A stretch of DNA of 12,361 bases from Elusimicrobiota bacterium (GCA_028871595.1 JAGWMT010000073.1:1-12361); one strand, 5' to 3'; shown: positions 1 through 7,927, counted from the stretch's first letter. Numbers and translations: made by a program. Notes: generated by a model not told the origin, from the sequence alone.

Positions 1-486
1 ACCACCGTGCTTCTCCCCCATCATCAGAAGCACGCGTACGCCTCCGATTTCCCTGAGGCCGAGCGCCTGGGGCGGGAGCAATTGGCCTGGCTGGACAAGG
101 CGCTGGGGGAAAGCCGGGCGGATCATATCGTCGTGTACGGCCATCATCCGCTGTACGTTTCCACCGACGAGGAGCAGAAGGTGGAGGAAGCGGCCCGCCT
201 GCGCGCCCTGCTCGAGCCTATATTAATGAAGCACGGCGTCAAACTCTACCTGGCCGGACATCGGCACCACTACGAGCGCTCCGTCCCCATCGGAGGGGTG
301 ATGCATGTGATCAGCGGCGCCGGCGGCCAGTTGTCCGGCGGGGACGGCGACCGCCATCCTTCGGGGGTCGCCGCGAAGGTGGTCCAGAAGCGCCACTTCC
401 TGATGCTCGAGACCCGGCCGGACGGCCTGCACGTGACGGCGCTCGATAAGCGCGGCGCGGTGCTCGACGAGTTCATCGTCCGCTGA
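1..486 (+). CDS. Purple-acid-phosphatase-like metallophosphoesterase, C-terminal part
   Basis: The reading frame is open from the first base, so the start and N-terminal domain lie outside the window; the GTG at position 7 is internal. What remains is the second half of a calcineurin-like metallophosphoesterase fold. GHHP at 139-150, at the end of a hydrophobic strand, and GHRHHYER at 256-279 are the distal metal-ligand motifs of the family. The histidine-rich second motif followed by YER is typical of the purple acid phosphatase branch, which hydrolyses phosphate esters with a dinuclear metal centre and is normally exported. The fragment ends with a short beta-rich tail (FIVR, then TGA). It converges on the PorV-like gene with only 19 bp between the stop codons and no clear hairpin there. 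The substrate cannot be told from this fragment. Family assignment is firm; the purple acid phosphatase subclass is likely. Confidence 0.88.
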   Translation, partial: TTVLLPHHQKHAYASDFPEAERLGREQLAWLDKALGESRADHIVVYGHHPLYVSTDEEQKVEEAARLRALLEPILMKHGVKLYLAGHRHHYERSVPIGGVMHVISGAGGQLSGGDGDRHPSGVAAKVVQKRHFLMLETRPDGLHVTALDKRGAVLDEFIVR

Positions 487-505
487 CTTTGGCCGGCAAC
501 AGGCG

Positions 506-1396
506 TTAGAACCGCGCGCCCAGGGTGAAGCGGTGGGAGGTGCCCAGCTCGCCGGCGGGCAGGGCGGCGTAATCGAAGCGCCAGCGGGCGTTCCTCAAGC
601 CCAGGCCCAAGGTCAGGCCCCGAGCCGCATCGAAGCCGGACCCGTTCATCACCGAGGTCTGCGTCGTGTAGCCGCCGCGCAGATAGACCCCTTTGAGCGC
701 CTGATACTCGCCGCCGAAGCCGGCGTCGACGCCGCCGCCGCGCGGAGCGTCCACGATCTCGGCGGCCAGCGCGTGGCCGCCCGCGAAGCGCCAGCCCGCG
801 CCGAAAGCCAGCTGCAGCGGCAGATCGTCGGTCTCGCCGCCGAACTTCATGCCCGGACCCAGGTTGCGCGCCGCGGCGGCGACGGTGAGCGCGCCGAAGG
901 CGCGCTTGACGCCCGCGTCGATCGCCGCGCCCTCCGCCTCGCTCGAACCGATGTGGCTGCGCAGGTACTTCACGCTCGCGCCCGCGTCGAGCAGTTCCGA
1001 CTTGCGGGCGAAGGCCACGGAGACAGCGGCGTCCGACGCGCTGAAGCCTCCCGTGGGATGGCCGAGAGCGTCGCGGCCGTCGAGAGCGCTCTGGCTGAGA
1101 TACGTGATCCCGGCGCCGAAAACGCCCGCCGCGCTCGGCTGCGCCAAGGATATGTGATCGAGGCGCGTGGCCAAAGTCAGCTCGGCGTGACTGACCGCGA
1201 CTTCGCGCGACTCGGCGCGGCTCAGGCCGGCGGGATTCCAGTAGAGAGCGTCCGCGGCGTCGGCCATGGCCGCGCCGCTTTCGCCCATGGCCAGTTCGCG
1301 CGCCCCGATCCCGATCTTCAGGAACTGAGCGGTCTCCAGCGCGCGGGCGCCGCCCGCGGCGGACAGAAGCAGGGCGCCGAGGAGAAGCAGCCTCAC
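506..1396 (-). CDS. PorV/PorQ-family outer-membrane beta-barrel protein
   Basis: A 296-residue protein with an N-terminal signal peptide (hydrophobic residues 3-15, likely cleavage after ARA at 17-19). The family signature follows: FLKIGIGARELAMG at 25-38, then an AD..DALYWNPAGL block around 45-58. The rest alternates short amphipathic strands and turns, and the protein ends in phenylalanine, as beta-barrel proteins recognised by the BAM machinery do. PorV-type proteins are FadL-like barrels; in Bacteroidetes PorV shuttles cargo with C-terminal sorting domains in type IX secretion. I chose the GTG start at 1396 because it gives a full signal peptide and overlaps the stop of the upstream giant surface-protein gene as GTGA, a sign of translational coupling; a weak GGGGTG ribosome site lies just before it. 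The next methionine would remove the signature. Family is well supported; a role in exporting or anchoring the neighbouring protein is inference. Confidence 0.87.
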   Translation of the reverse strand: MRLLLLGALLLSAAGGARALETAQFLKIGIGARELAMGESGAAMADAADALYWNPAGLSRAESREVAVSHAELTLATRLDHISLAQPSAAGVFGAGITYLSQSALDGRDALGHPTGGFSASDAAVSVAFARKSELLDAGASVKYLRSHIGSSEAEGAAIDAGVKRAFGALTVAAAARNLGPGMKFGGETDDLPLQLAFGAGWRFAGGHALAAEIVDAPRGGGVDAGFGGEYQALKGVYLRGGYTTQTSVMNGSGFDAARGLTLGLGLRNARWRFDYAALPAGELGTSHRFTLGARF

Positions 1397-4300
1397 TTGA
1401 TCACCCCAATCTTGCCGGTCTTGACGACGTCGGCCTGGCCGGACTTGCGCGCGCGGACCACGTAGGTGTAGACGCCGGAGCCCACCCCGGAAACGTTCCA
1501 GACGTGGTCGTAGGTGATCTGCGGCCCCAGCCCGTTTCCGTCGTCCAAGGCGGGATTGACGGTGAAGGCGTCCGAAGAATGGATTTTCCGGCCGGAGAGG
1601 TCGTAGATCCGGACCTCGGCGCCGTCCACAGAGCCGGGCTGAATGCGGATCGTGACGCTTCCGGCTCCGCGCACGGGGTTCGGGAAGGCGTAAGCCGCGT
1701 GCAGACCGAATGAGGCGTCCGGGGCCGCCACGGGCAGGGTGGAGAGCGCGGCGCGGCCGCCAAGAACCTGATATAGGGAAAAGTGCGTGGTTTGAGCGCG
1801 GACGATTTGGGCCTGACGATCCACCGTCGAAGGCAGCCGCTCCCAGTTCGAAGTGGACGGGTTCCAGTAGTTCACGGCCAGAGCCGATTCGTCCATCCCC
1901 GCCGGCAGTTGCGCGCGGTCGTACGGAAGCTCCAAGGTGATCGGCAGGACGAAATGCGTCCCCTCGGGACCGAACGCGACCGGGGAAGAAATCTCCACCA
2001 GTCCGCTGTCGGTGGTCACGCGCTCGCGCGTGCGGCGGTCCGCGGCCGCCGCCGGCGCGGTCGTGGAGATCGTGAGGACGACCGACGGCGCGGGCGCGCC
2101 CTCCGGAATACGGGCCGCGATACGCCCGTTGACAGCTCCGCTCGAGGCCGGCGCGGTGGAGGTGGTCGCGTCCCACGCCATGGTCCGCAGAGCCAGCAAG
2201 TTAGAGGGAGCGGGCCAGAACCGCGGACGCAGCGCCGGCCCCGCGGAACGGAGCGCGGCGGCGGCGCGCGCGCCGCGACCCGCCGGCGCGTTGGCCCTCA
2301 GATGTGCCTCGGCAACGAAGCCCCGGCCGTCGCCGAGCAGGCCGGTGACGGTGAAGGAGTGGTCTCCCGGCGTCAACAGCGCGGCGACCAAGGCGCGGTC
2401 GAACACGATGTTATCATCCTCGACCCCGTTGGAATCGTCGTCGCCGAGGACCGAGGAGCCCGCCGGGAGAAGGGAGACCGGGCGGCCGTCGACCGCCGTA
2501 AGACGCACGCTCGAGGCGACGATGTCGCGAGAGCGGCCCCAGGACTCGACTTCCAGGCGCAGGTGCACCTCGCGGCCTTGGCTGTCCAGGTTCAGCGTTC
2601 GCGGCGACCACTCGGCGCTCACGCCGGGGTCGGGCCAGCCCCCGCCTCCCGCCGCCGGGACGACGTTGAAAGTCGCCGCGCCCGAGACGCCGCCGCCGGG
2701 AGCGGGCGTGACGACGGTCACGGCGACGGCCGCGGCGGAGGCGATGTCCGCGGCGGCGATCGCGGCGTTCAACTGCGTCGATGAAACGAACGTCGTGGCG
2801 CGGGACGCGCCGTTCCATTGAACGGTCGAGCCGTTGACGAAGCCCGCGCCGGTCACGCTCAGGGAGAACGCGGCCCCGCCGGCCGTCGCCGTGTTCGGGC
2901 TCAGCGCGGCCACCGACGGCGCGGGATTGGCGACCGTCACGAACACGGGAGCGGAGGCCCCGCCGCCGGGAGCGGGCGTGACGACGCTCACCGCGACGGC
3001 GCCGGCGGAGGCGATGTCGGCGGCGGAGATCGCGGCGGTCAGCTGCGTCGGCGAAACGAAGGTCGTCGACCGCGCCGAGCCGTTCCACTGGACGGCCGAG
3101 CCGTTGACGAAGCCCGCGCCGGTCACGGTCAAGGAGAACGCGGGCCCGCCGGCGTTCGCCGTGTTCGGGCTCAGCGCCGTCAAGGACGGGGCGGGGTTGG
3201 AAATCGTCAGGACCGCGGGCGCCGAGGTCCCGCCTCCTGGAGCCGGCGTGAACACCGTCACGAGTCCCAGCTCCGCCACGGCGACGTCATCGGCGGAAAG
3301 GGAGGCGGTGAGCTGAGCGGAGGAGACGAAGGTCGTGGGTCGCGGCACCCCGTTCCATTGAACGACCGAACTGGCGGCGAATCCGCCGCCGTTGACCGTC
3401 AAAACGAGCGCGGTCGAGCCGGCGACGACCTGAGCCGGGCTCAAGCCGGCAAGAGTGGGGACGGGGTAAGGACCGAAAATGCCGACGATGCCGGTCTGCG
3501 CCAAACGCCCGCTGAGCGCGTCGGAAGCGGCGTCCACGGTTTGGGCGGCCACCGCCGCGCTGCTCCAGCCGATCCCGCTCTGGTATTCATACAGCGCCAG
3601 ACCCGCGTTTAAGGCCCCGGAAGAAAACAAAACCGTGAGCAGGCCCGGGGCGAGGTTCGCTGCGGGCTGGATCTCATAGAAAGCCGTGACGGCCGCGCCC
3701 GGCGCCGAAGCCGTTAAGGTCGCGCTCTGAGCTCCCGAGACCGCCGAAATCGTCAATCCCGGCGTCGGGCTCTGGAGGCGCACGACCGGCGGGGCTTCGG
3801 TGCTCGACGCCAGGAAATAGGTTTGCGCCGCAGCGACGTTCGATGGAGCCGCGACGTTGCCGGCGGAATCCACGGCGGACAGCGAAACGTAATAAGTGGT
3901 TCCGGGCGCCAAACCCGGGAGGCGCCAGGATTGCGGGGCGCCCGGATCGAACGACGCCGTCCAGACGGTCGGGGTGGACGAGACGAGGGCTCCCGGATCC
4001 GTCGCGGCGCTCAACCGGTAAGATCCCGCGGAGACCGATCCGAAGGACCCGTCGTTGCCGGGAGCGGTCCACTGCAGGTGGAGAGAGGAGGCGTCGGGCG
4101 CCGACGCGGACAGGTCGGTCACCGCCGCCGGCGGGACCGCGTCGGGCAGGTGATAGACGGCCTTTTGCCCTAAATTTCCGTCGCTGCCGCCGTCAACATA
4201 AAGGGAGTCCCCGCTGGAGGCGCTGCCATGCAGATACAGCGCGACCGGGAGCGGATCGCCGCTCGTCCAGGGAACCAACGTTCCGTCGGGGTTGATCGCT

Positions 4301-5247
4301 GCTTCGTGAACGGAGACGGTCGGGAAAGTCGGCTCCTGGCCGCCGAGGGTGTACAGAATTCCGTGCCTTTCCCGCATGCCTTGACCGGCCAGGCCCAGCG
4401 GCAATGAAGCCTCCTCGCGCCAGGCGCCCGGAGTGCCGTCCGAGGCCAGCGGCGCGCTGTAGACCGCGTCGGTGATCTGATCTCGCGGAAACGGATCGTA
4501 GGTGACGCCCCCGGAGATGTAGAGACGACCCGCCGCCGCCTGAGCGCCATGCAGCCAAAGTCCGCCCGGCATTTGATCCGACGCGGTCTGCCAGGCCGAG
4601 GGGCTTCCGTCGGGATTGAGATGCGCGTAATAGACGTCGCGCCGCACGTTCGTCGTCACGGCGTCGTCGCGTCCGCCGGTCAGATACAGCGTGCCATTGT
4701 AGGCGGCGCCGGCCCCGTCGAAGGAGGCGGTGCTGAGAGACGCCCCTTGGCGCCAGGGTCCCAGGCTGCCGTCCGCGTTCGTCGCGGCATAGTAGACCGC
4801 GCTCGAAAAGTGAATCCGCTGGCCGTCGGGATAGCCGTTGAAGTTCCAGAGATTGCCGCCTAGGATGTAGATGAAGCCGTTGGCGTAGACGGCCTCGTAG
4901 CCCCACCCGATCACGATGTCGCTCATCGTGTATTGGACGCCGCCGCACGTCGCGGAGACGGTGGAGGTCCCGACCGAAGGCAAGGACGTGGTCGGCGTCC
5001 AGGAGCCGGCGCTGCCGTCCGGATTCAGCGGCGCGACGAGAACATCCGCGGCCCCGCAAATTCCTTTATCGCCTCGGCCGCCGATTTTGTAAAGGAAATC
5101 GCCGGCGGCGACCGTCTTCGTCTGAACATAAGAGACGGGCAAGGGCGAATCGTTCTGCCAGACGGCACGCGACGGCGCCACGCACAGGAGGACCGCGCCT
5201 CCCAACTGGATGGCCGCCCCCAGGACCGCTATGAACCCGGCCTTCAT
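1393..5247 (-). CDS. Giant modular secreted surface protein: kelch propeller, FN3, three IPT/TIG, ZU5-like, C-terminal sorting-type domain
   Basis: A 1284-residue exported protein. It has a signal peptide (about 1-28, ending SRA). Residues 30-370 hold six kelch-type units of the form (L/I)Y..GG, then NPDG, then W, suggesting a six-bladed beta-propeller. An FN3 domain (372-478) is followed by an unassigned region (479-593) and three 90-residue IPT/TIG repeats (594-863). Residues about 874-985 form a domain with LNL and an acidic [16 protein letters not shown] loop, a recurrent unnamed module that may bind calcium. A ZU5-like domain follows (about 1040-1165; [18 protein letters not shown]). The C-terminal domain (about 1184-1284) has [20 protein letters not shown] and a terminal KTGKIGVIK, resembling T9SS type A/FlgD-Ig domains. 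No catalytic motif was seen, so adhesion or binding is the likely role. ATG 5247 was chosen; a TTG lies directly before it. No Shine-Dalgarno is present. The gene is coupled to the PorV-like gene by a GTGA overlap. Confidence 0.9.
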   Translation of the reverse strand: MKAGFIAVLGAAIQLGGAVLLCVAPSRAVWQNDSPLPVSYVQTKTVAAGDFLYKIGGRGDKGICGAADVLVAPLNPDGSAGSWTPTTSLPSVGTSTVSATCGGVQYTMSDIVIGWGYEAVYANGFIYILGGNLWNFNGYPDGQRIHFSSAVYYAATNADGSLGPWRQGASLSTASFDGAGAAYNGTLYLTGGRDDAVTTNVRRDVYYAHLNPDGSPSAWQTASDQMPGGLWLHGAQAAAGRLYISGGVTYDPFPRDQITDAVYSAPLASDGTPGAWREEASLPLGLAGQGMRERHGILYTLGGQEPTFPTVSVHEAAINPDGTLVPWTSGDPLPVALYLHGSASSGDSLYVDGGSDGNLGQKAVYHLPDAVPPAAVTDLSASAPDASSLHLQWTAPGNDGSFGSVSAGSYRLSAATDPGALVSSTPTVWTASFDPGAPQSWRLPGLAPGTTYYVSLSAVDSAGNVAAPSNVAAAQTYFLASSTEAPPVVRLQSPTPGLTISAVSGAQSATLTASAPGAAVTAFYEIQPAANLAPGLLTVLFSSGALNAGLALYEYQSGIGWSSAAVAAQTVDAASDALSGRLAQTGIVGIFGPYPVPTLAGLSPAQVVAGSTALVLTVNGGGFAASSVVQWNGVPRPTTFVSSAQLTASLSADDVAVAELGLVTVFTPAPGGGTSAPAVLTISNPAPSLTALSPNTANAGGPAFSLTVTGAGFVNGSAVQWNGSARSTTFVSPTQLTAAISAADIASAGAVAVSVVTPAPGGGASAPVFVTVANPAPSVAALSPNTATAGGAAFSLSVTGAGFVNGSTVQWNGASRATTFVSSTQLNAAIAAADIASAAAVAVTVVTPAPGGGVSGAATFNVVPAAGGGGWPDPGVSAEWSPRTLNLDSQGREVHLRLEVESWGRSRDIVASSVRLTAVDGRPVSLLPAGSSVLGDDDSNGVEDDNIVFDRALVAALLTPGDHSFTVTGLLGDGRGFVAEAHLRANAPAGRGARAAAALRSAGPALRPRFWPAPSNLLALRTMAWDATTSTAPASSGAVNGRIAARIPEGAPAPSVVLTISTTAPAAAADRRTRERVTTDSGLVEISSPVAFGPEGTHFVLPITLELPYDRAQLPAGMDESALAVNYWNPSTSNWERLPSTVDRQAQIVRAQTTHFSLYQVLGGRAALSTLPVAAPDASFGLHAAYAFPNPVRGAGSVTIRIQPGSVDGAEVRIYDLSGRKIHSSDAFTVNPALDDGNGLGPQITYDHVWNVSGVGSGVYTYVVRARKSGQADVVKTGKIGVIK
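2659..3468 (-). repeat. Three tandem 270-bp units encoding IPT/TIG domains
   Basis: Three head-to-tail units of exactly 270 bp (3468-3199, 3198-2929, 2928-2659) lie inside the giant surface-protein gene, each encoding 90 residues. Each unit carries L(S)P near its start, then a GxGF, VQWNG, TTFVS, QL and TPAPGGG series. The last two units match at 68 of 90 residues by hand count, and most of the differences sit in the final ten residues. The first unit is more diverged. IPT/TIG modules are Ig-like and serve as spacers or ligand-binding parts of surface proteins. Confidence 0.9.
4144..5160 (-). repeat. Six kelch-type propeller blades (protein-level repeat)
   Basis: The N-terminal third of the giant protein repeats one pattern about every 50-65 residues: a strand ending in (L/I)Y..GG (IGG, LGG, TGG, SGG, LGG, DGG), then a variable loop, then a strand leading into NPDG(S/T) or a variant, a nearby tryptophan and LP. 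Six GG motifs imply a six-bladed propeller, closed either by the N-terminal strand or by the short last blade. The units are diverged at the DNA level, so this is an old duplication. Confidence 0.7.
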
Positions 5248-5254
5248 CAACTAA

Positions 5255-5260
5255 AGGATA
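5255..5260 (-). promoter_or_regulatory. Putative -10 element of the giant surface-protein gene (leaderless arrangement)
   Basis: On the minus strand TATCCT lies 7 nt before ATG 5247, within the octamer GCTATCCT that also precedes the response-regulator start. The spacing places the expected transcription start at, or within a base or so of, the start codon. No Shine-Dalgarno sequence lies between. There is no good -35 box 16-18 nt upstream, which fits a promoter that needs an activator bound at the direct repeats further upstream. Confidence 0.5.
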
Positions 5261-5290
5261 GCGGGGCGGCAGAAAATTGCCACCAAACTT

Positions 5291-5316
5291 TGTCAGAACT
5301 TGTCAGCGAAAGTCAG
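5291..5316 (-). promoter_or_regulatory. Three CTGAC direct repeats in 10-bp phase, probable OmpR-family operator
   Basis: On the minus strand CTGAC occurs at 5316-5312, 5306-5302 and 5296-5292, each start exactly 10 nt after the last; the units read CTGACTTTCG, CTGACAAGTT and CTGACAAAGT. Response regulators of the OmpR/PhoB family bind tandem direct repeats of about 10-11 bp period on one face of the helix. The block begins 9 nt after the stop of the response-regulator gene and covers about -45 to -69 relative to the predicted start of the surface-protein transcript, a usual position for an activator. That the neighbouring regulator binds here is inference. Confidence 0.6.
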
Positions 5317-5324
5317 GACGGCGG

Positions 5325-6002
5325 CTAACCGATCAATTCGTAGCCTTCGGCCGTCGTCTGAAGGCGGCCGGCTTCGCTTGGCCCCAGGTCCTCGCGCAGT
5401 CTCTGAATGGTCTTTTCCAAGGCGGCGACGCTGCTCTCGGAGTCCCAAACTTCGCGCAGGAGCTTCTCCCGTCCGACCGCCCCCTCCGCCTTGATCAGCA
5501 CGCGCATGACCTCCGCGCGGGTCGGAGACAGGGTCGCGACGCGCCGATCCTCGATCCAAAGCGTGCGCATTTTCGTGTCCAGGCGTACTTGGCCTTTGGC
5601 CACCTGAGAGGAGGCGACGGCGCGGCGGGGGTACTGGGCAAGCAGGCGCCTCACGACGGACTTCAGATGCGACAGCTCGAACGGCTTGCGCACGTATTCG
5701 CGCACGCCCTGCGCCAGAATGGAGCTTTCGAGCATATCCGCCTTGTCGCCATGAGCGGTCATCACGACGATCGGGATGTCCCGGACCAAGGTGTTTGAGG
5801 TCACCAGTTTGATCACTTCCACCCCGTTGAGGACGGGCATCATCAAATCCAAAAGGACCAGGTCGGGCTGGACGGCCAGAATCTTGTCGTAGCCCTCCTT
5901 TCCGTTGAAGGCGTAATAGACCTCGTAGCCGTCCCTGTTTAAGGTGACGCTCAGCATTTCCTGGAGATCTCCGTTGTCTTCAACGACCAGTATCCGGGCC
6001 AT
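5325..6002 (-). CDS. OmpR/PhoB-family two-component response regulator
   Basis: A 225-residue protein with the standard two domains. The receiver domain (1-120) has the acidic pair E8/D9, phospho-acceptor D52 in LLDLMMP, T82 in VVMTAHG and K106 in VRKPFE, so all phosphorylation and switch residues are present. The C-terminal winged-helix domain (about 135-225) has the OmpR-type order: strand with RTLWIEDR, TRAEVMRVLI, the VGREKLLREVW turn, the ALEKTIQRLREDLG recognition-helix region, and a final GYELIG in place of the usual GYRL. Start ATG 6002 follows a TTGTCA-17-TATCCT promoter at 6 nt and has no Shine-Dalgarno. The partner is probably the histidine kinase at the end of the divergent operon, the only one in the window. 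The giant surface-protein gene begins 77 bp after its stop, behind repeats that look like its operator. Family assignment is firm; partner and target are inferred. Confidence 0.95.
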   Translation of the reverse strand: MARILVVEDNGDLQEMLSVTLNRDGYEVYYAFNGKEGYDKILAVQPDLVLLDLMMPVLNGVEVIKLVTSNTLVRDIPIVVMTAHGDKADMLESSILAQGVREYVRKPFELSHLKSVVRRLLAQYPRRAVASSQVAKGQVRLDTKMRTLWIEDRRVATLSPTRAEVMRVLIKAEGAVGREKLLREVWDSESSVAALEKTIQRLREDLGPSEAGRLQTTAEGYELIG

Positions 6003-6008
6003 GCGGCC

Positions 6009-6037
6009 AGGATAGCACCGGAACTCAATCTTGACAA
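6009..6037 (-). promoter_or_regulatory. Promoter of the response-regulator gene (TTGTCA-17-TATCCT)
   Basis: On the minus strand a -35 box TTGTCA (6037-6032), a 17-nt spacer and a -10 box TATCCT (6014-6009) match the sigma-70 consensus well. The -10 box ends 6 nt before ATG 6002, so transcription should begin at or very near the A of the start codon, giving a leaderless mRNA. The -35 box overlaps the opposite promoter's -35 box in the palindrome CTTGACAAG. Confidence 0.6.
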
Positions 6038-6060
6038 GGACCGCCGCGCGTGTTAAGTAT
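6031..6060 (+). promoter_or_regulatory. Promoter of the PorV-TPR / glycine-rich protein / histidine kinase operon
   Basis: A perfect TTGACA (6031-6036) is followed after 16-18 nt by the AT-rich TTAAGTAT (6053-6060), the only AT-rich spot at that distance; the -10 match itself is weak. An AGGAAAGGA ribosome site follows at 6062-6070, next to ATG 6071. Unlike the two minus-strand promoters, this one yields a short leader with a Shine-Dalgarno. Confidence 0.5.
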
Positions 6061-6070
6061 CAGGAAAGGA

Positions 6071-7927
6071 ATGCCTCTCGAAGACAGCGGACGCAAAGCC
6101 GTCCTCATCGCCCTTCTTTGTCCGGGCGTCGCCGCCGCGCAGGCGGCCGGCGCCGGCGCCTTTCTGCGCCAGGAGCCCGACGCGCGCAGCGCGGCCCTGT
6201 CTGGCGCGACCGGCGCGGCCGCCGAGGACGCCAGCGCCGTCCTCGTCAATCCCGCGGCGTTGGCCCGCCTCGGCAAGCCTGAAATCGGGGCGACGCGCGT
6301 CCTACTCTTCCAGGACACGACCTTCGACGTGGTCTCTGGTGGATGGCCGACGCGCCGCTGGGGGTCCTTCGGCGCGGCCTACGTCCGCCAGGCGAGCGCC
6401 GGCTTCGAGTCCCGCGCCGGCCCCAACGACCAACCGACGAATTTCTCGATCGAGCAGAGCGCGCTGATCGCGGGTTGGGGGATCAGCCCCCGGTTTTCGT
6501 GGGAGGCGCAAGACACGCCGGCGGACGCGCGCCTGCTCTCGGTCGGAGCGGCGGTCAAGTCGGTTCAGGAAAAGATCGGAGCCGTTAGCGGCTCCGGCTC
6601 CGGGCTCGATGCCGGGTTGATCCTGAGACCCCAAGCGGACGTGTCGCTCGGCGTGACGGCCGGGAACCTGATAGCGCCAAGCCCATCCTTCCTCTCGGGG
6701 GGAGTTCCCTACGAACGCACCTTCGAAATATCCGGAGCGTACTCGCGTCCGCTCGACGCGGATTGGCGGCTGCTCCTGGTCTCGCGCCTGAGGCGCGTGG
6801 AGACCGAAGGCAACGATGTCGCCGGAGGCGTCGAACTCCAATACGGCCGCCTGGCGGCTCTGCGCCTCGGCGGGCGCGGCCAAGGTCTCTCCACCGGTTT
6901 CGGCGTATCCTTCGGCAATACACGCGTGGACTACGCGGTCGTCCTTCACGACCTCGGATTGCTGCATTCCTTGACGCTCATCCAGCGCTTCGGTCAAACC
7001 CGCGAGGAACTCGAGGAGACGATCCGCCGCGGAATCAGCCGCCTCTCCCGCGCGGACGGCGCGCGTCTGGCGAAGGTTTATTTGCAGAAGGCCGACGCGG
7101 AGGGACGGGAGGGGCGGGCGACCGAAGCGCGCCGCGACATCGAAGCCGCCTCCCTTCTCGACCCGGGCAACGCGAACATCGCGGCCCGCTTGAAGCGGGC
7201 GGACGCCGCTTGGGAGGAAGCGCTGCACCGCCAGACCGTCGAGCGCTTGAGCGCGCTCGCCCAGCAGCAGGAGGAGCAGGGCAATCTTCTGGCCGCGCGG
7301 CAGTACTGGCGCTCGGTGCTGGACCTCGACTCGTCCCATCCGCGCGCGCTGCGCGGGATCGAGTTCGTCGACCGCGCCTTGTCCAACGTGGAGAAAGCGC
7401 GCGCGGAGAGCCTGCGCCAGGCGGAAACGGCCAACGAGATCGCCATGGGACTGTCCGGCGCGGCCGCCTCGCTGTCCCGAGGCCAGTTGCGCCAAGCGCG
7501 GCTGGAGGCCGAGAAGATTTCGAGCCGCCATCCGGAGAACAAGGAAGTCTCGCAATTCCTCCTCCAAATCCGCAACCGGATCGAGAGCTTCACGACCGCC
7601 AGGCTGGCGGAAGCCGACAAGGCGACCCAAGCCCGCGACTACCCGCGGGCTCTCGCGGCCTTGGAAGCGGCGCGCCGCGAGGACCCCGAGAACCCCGAGA
7701 TCAAACGCCGGGACGCGGCCGCGCAGGACGAACTGCGCCGCACGCTGTCGGCCGAAACGCGAAAGCAAGCCGAGCAACTCTATTACCGCGCCGTGGACCA
7801 ATACCTGAAGGGACGCTATGACGCGGCCGGAGCGTTGTCGGACGAGGTCCTGAAGCTCGATCCGTCCTCCGATCCGGCGCGGACGCTGAAGCAGAAGGTC
7901 GATGCGGCAAAGAGGTACTCGCGATGA
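6071..7927 (+). CDS. PorV/PorQ-like outer-membrane barrel protein fused to a C-terminal TPR/helical region
   Basis: A 618-residue protein in two halves. After a signal peptide (about 1-24; hydrophobic VLIALLCPGVAAA, cleavage near AQA) comes a PorV-type barrel (about 28-310). It carries the family block FLRQEPDARSAALSGA...DASAVLVNPAAL (31-64), in which the usual YWNPAGL is reduced to LVNPAAL. Residues about 312-618 are helical, rich in Ala, Glu and Arg, with TPR-like units such as ARQYWRSVLDLDSSHPRAL and YLKGRYDAAGALSDEVLKLDPSS. If the barrel sits in the outer membrane, the TPR tail is probably periplasmic and could be a docking platform. I chose ATG 6071 over GTG 6050 because AGGAAAGGA directly precedes it and the GTG lies between the promoter boxes. 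The next gene overlaps by ATGA. Both parts are recognised with good confidence; the role is inferred from neighbours. Confidence 0.85.
   Translation: MPLEDSGRKAVLIALLCPGVAAAQAAGAGAFLRQEPDARSAALSGATGAAAEDASAVLVNPAALARLGKPEIGATRVLLFQDTTFDVVSGGWPTRRWGSFGAAYVRQASAGFESRAGPNDQPTNFSIEQSALIAGWGISPRFSWEAQDTPADARLLSVGAAVKSVQEKIGAVSGSGSGLDAGLILRPQADVSLGVTAGNLIAPSPSFLSGGVPYERTFEISGAYSRPLDADWRLLLVSRLRRVETEGNDVAGGVELQYGRLAALRLGGRGQGLSTGFGVSFGNTRVDYAVVLHDLGLLHSLTLIQRFGQTREELEETIRRGISRLSRADGARLAKVYLQKADAEGREGRATEARRDIEAASLLDPGNANIAARLKRADAAWEEALHRQTVERLSALAQQQEEQGNLLAARQYWRSVLDLDSSHPRALRGIEFVDRALSNVEKARAESLRQAETANEIAMGLSGAAASLSRGQLRQARLEAEKISSRHPENKEVSQFLLQIRNRIESFTTARLAEADKATQARDYPRALAALEAARREDPENPEIKRRDAAAQDELRRTLSAETRKQAEQLYYRAVDQYLKGRYDAAGALSDEVLKLDPSSDPARTLKQKVDAAKRYSR

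Noticed and set aside
487..505. Terminator between the convergent phosphoesterase and PorV-like genes
   Set aside because: Only 19 bp, with no stable stem or T run on either strand.
1397..2176. N-terminal extension of the PorV-like frame by 260 codons
   Set aside because: The extension is an Arg/Gly-rich shadow of the giant surface-protein gene; the GTG at 1396 starts a signal peptide exactly at the GTGA junction.
2659..3468. Regular repeats considered as a CRISPR-like or mobile array
   Set aside because: Units are 270 bp, in frame and adjacent without spacers; they encode IPT/TIG domains.
1783..3612. Several plus-strand open frames of 264-333 codons across the giant surface-protein gene
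   Set aside because: They are Arg/Ala-rich antisense frames without starts, ribosome sites or domains; the IPT repeats in the minus-strand frame explain their repeated look.
5270..5290. Possible sigma-54 promoter: minus-strand TGGCAATTTTCTGC before the giant surface-protein gene
   Set aside because: The GG and GC doublets are 11 nt apart instead of the strict 12, and the neighbouring regulator is OmpR-type with no AAA+ sigma-54 activator domain.
6050..6070. Upstream GTG start (6050) for the PorV-TPR gene
   Set aside because: It lies between the -35 and -10 candidates and lacks a ribosome site, while ATG 6071 follows AGGAAAGGA and gives a good signal peptide.
6302..7801. Long minus-strand open frame (499 codons) opposite the PorV-TPR gene
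   Set aside because: Composition is that of an antisense shadow in GC-rich DNA; the plus-strand frame has a signal peptide, family signature and coupled neighbours.
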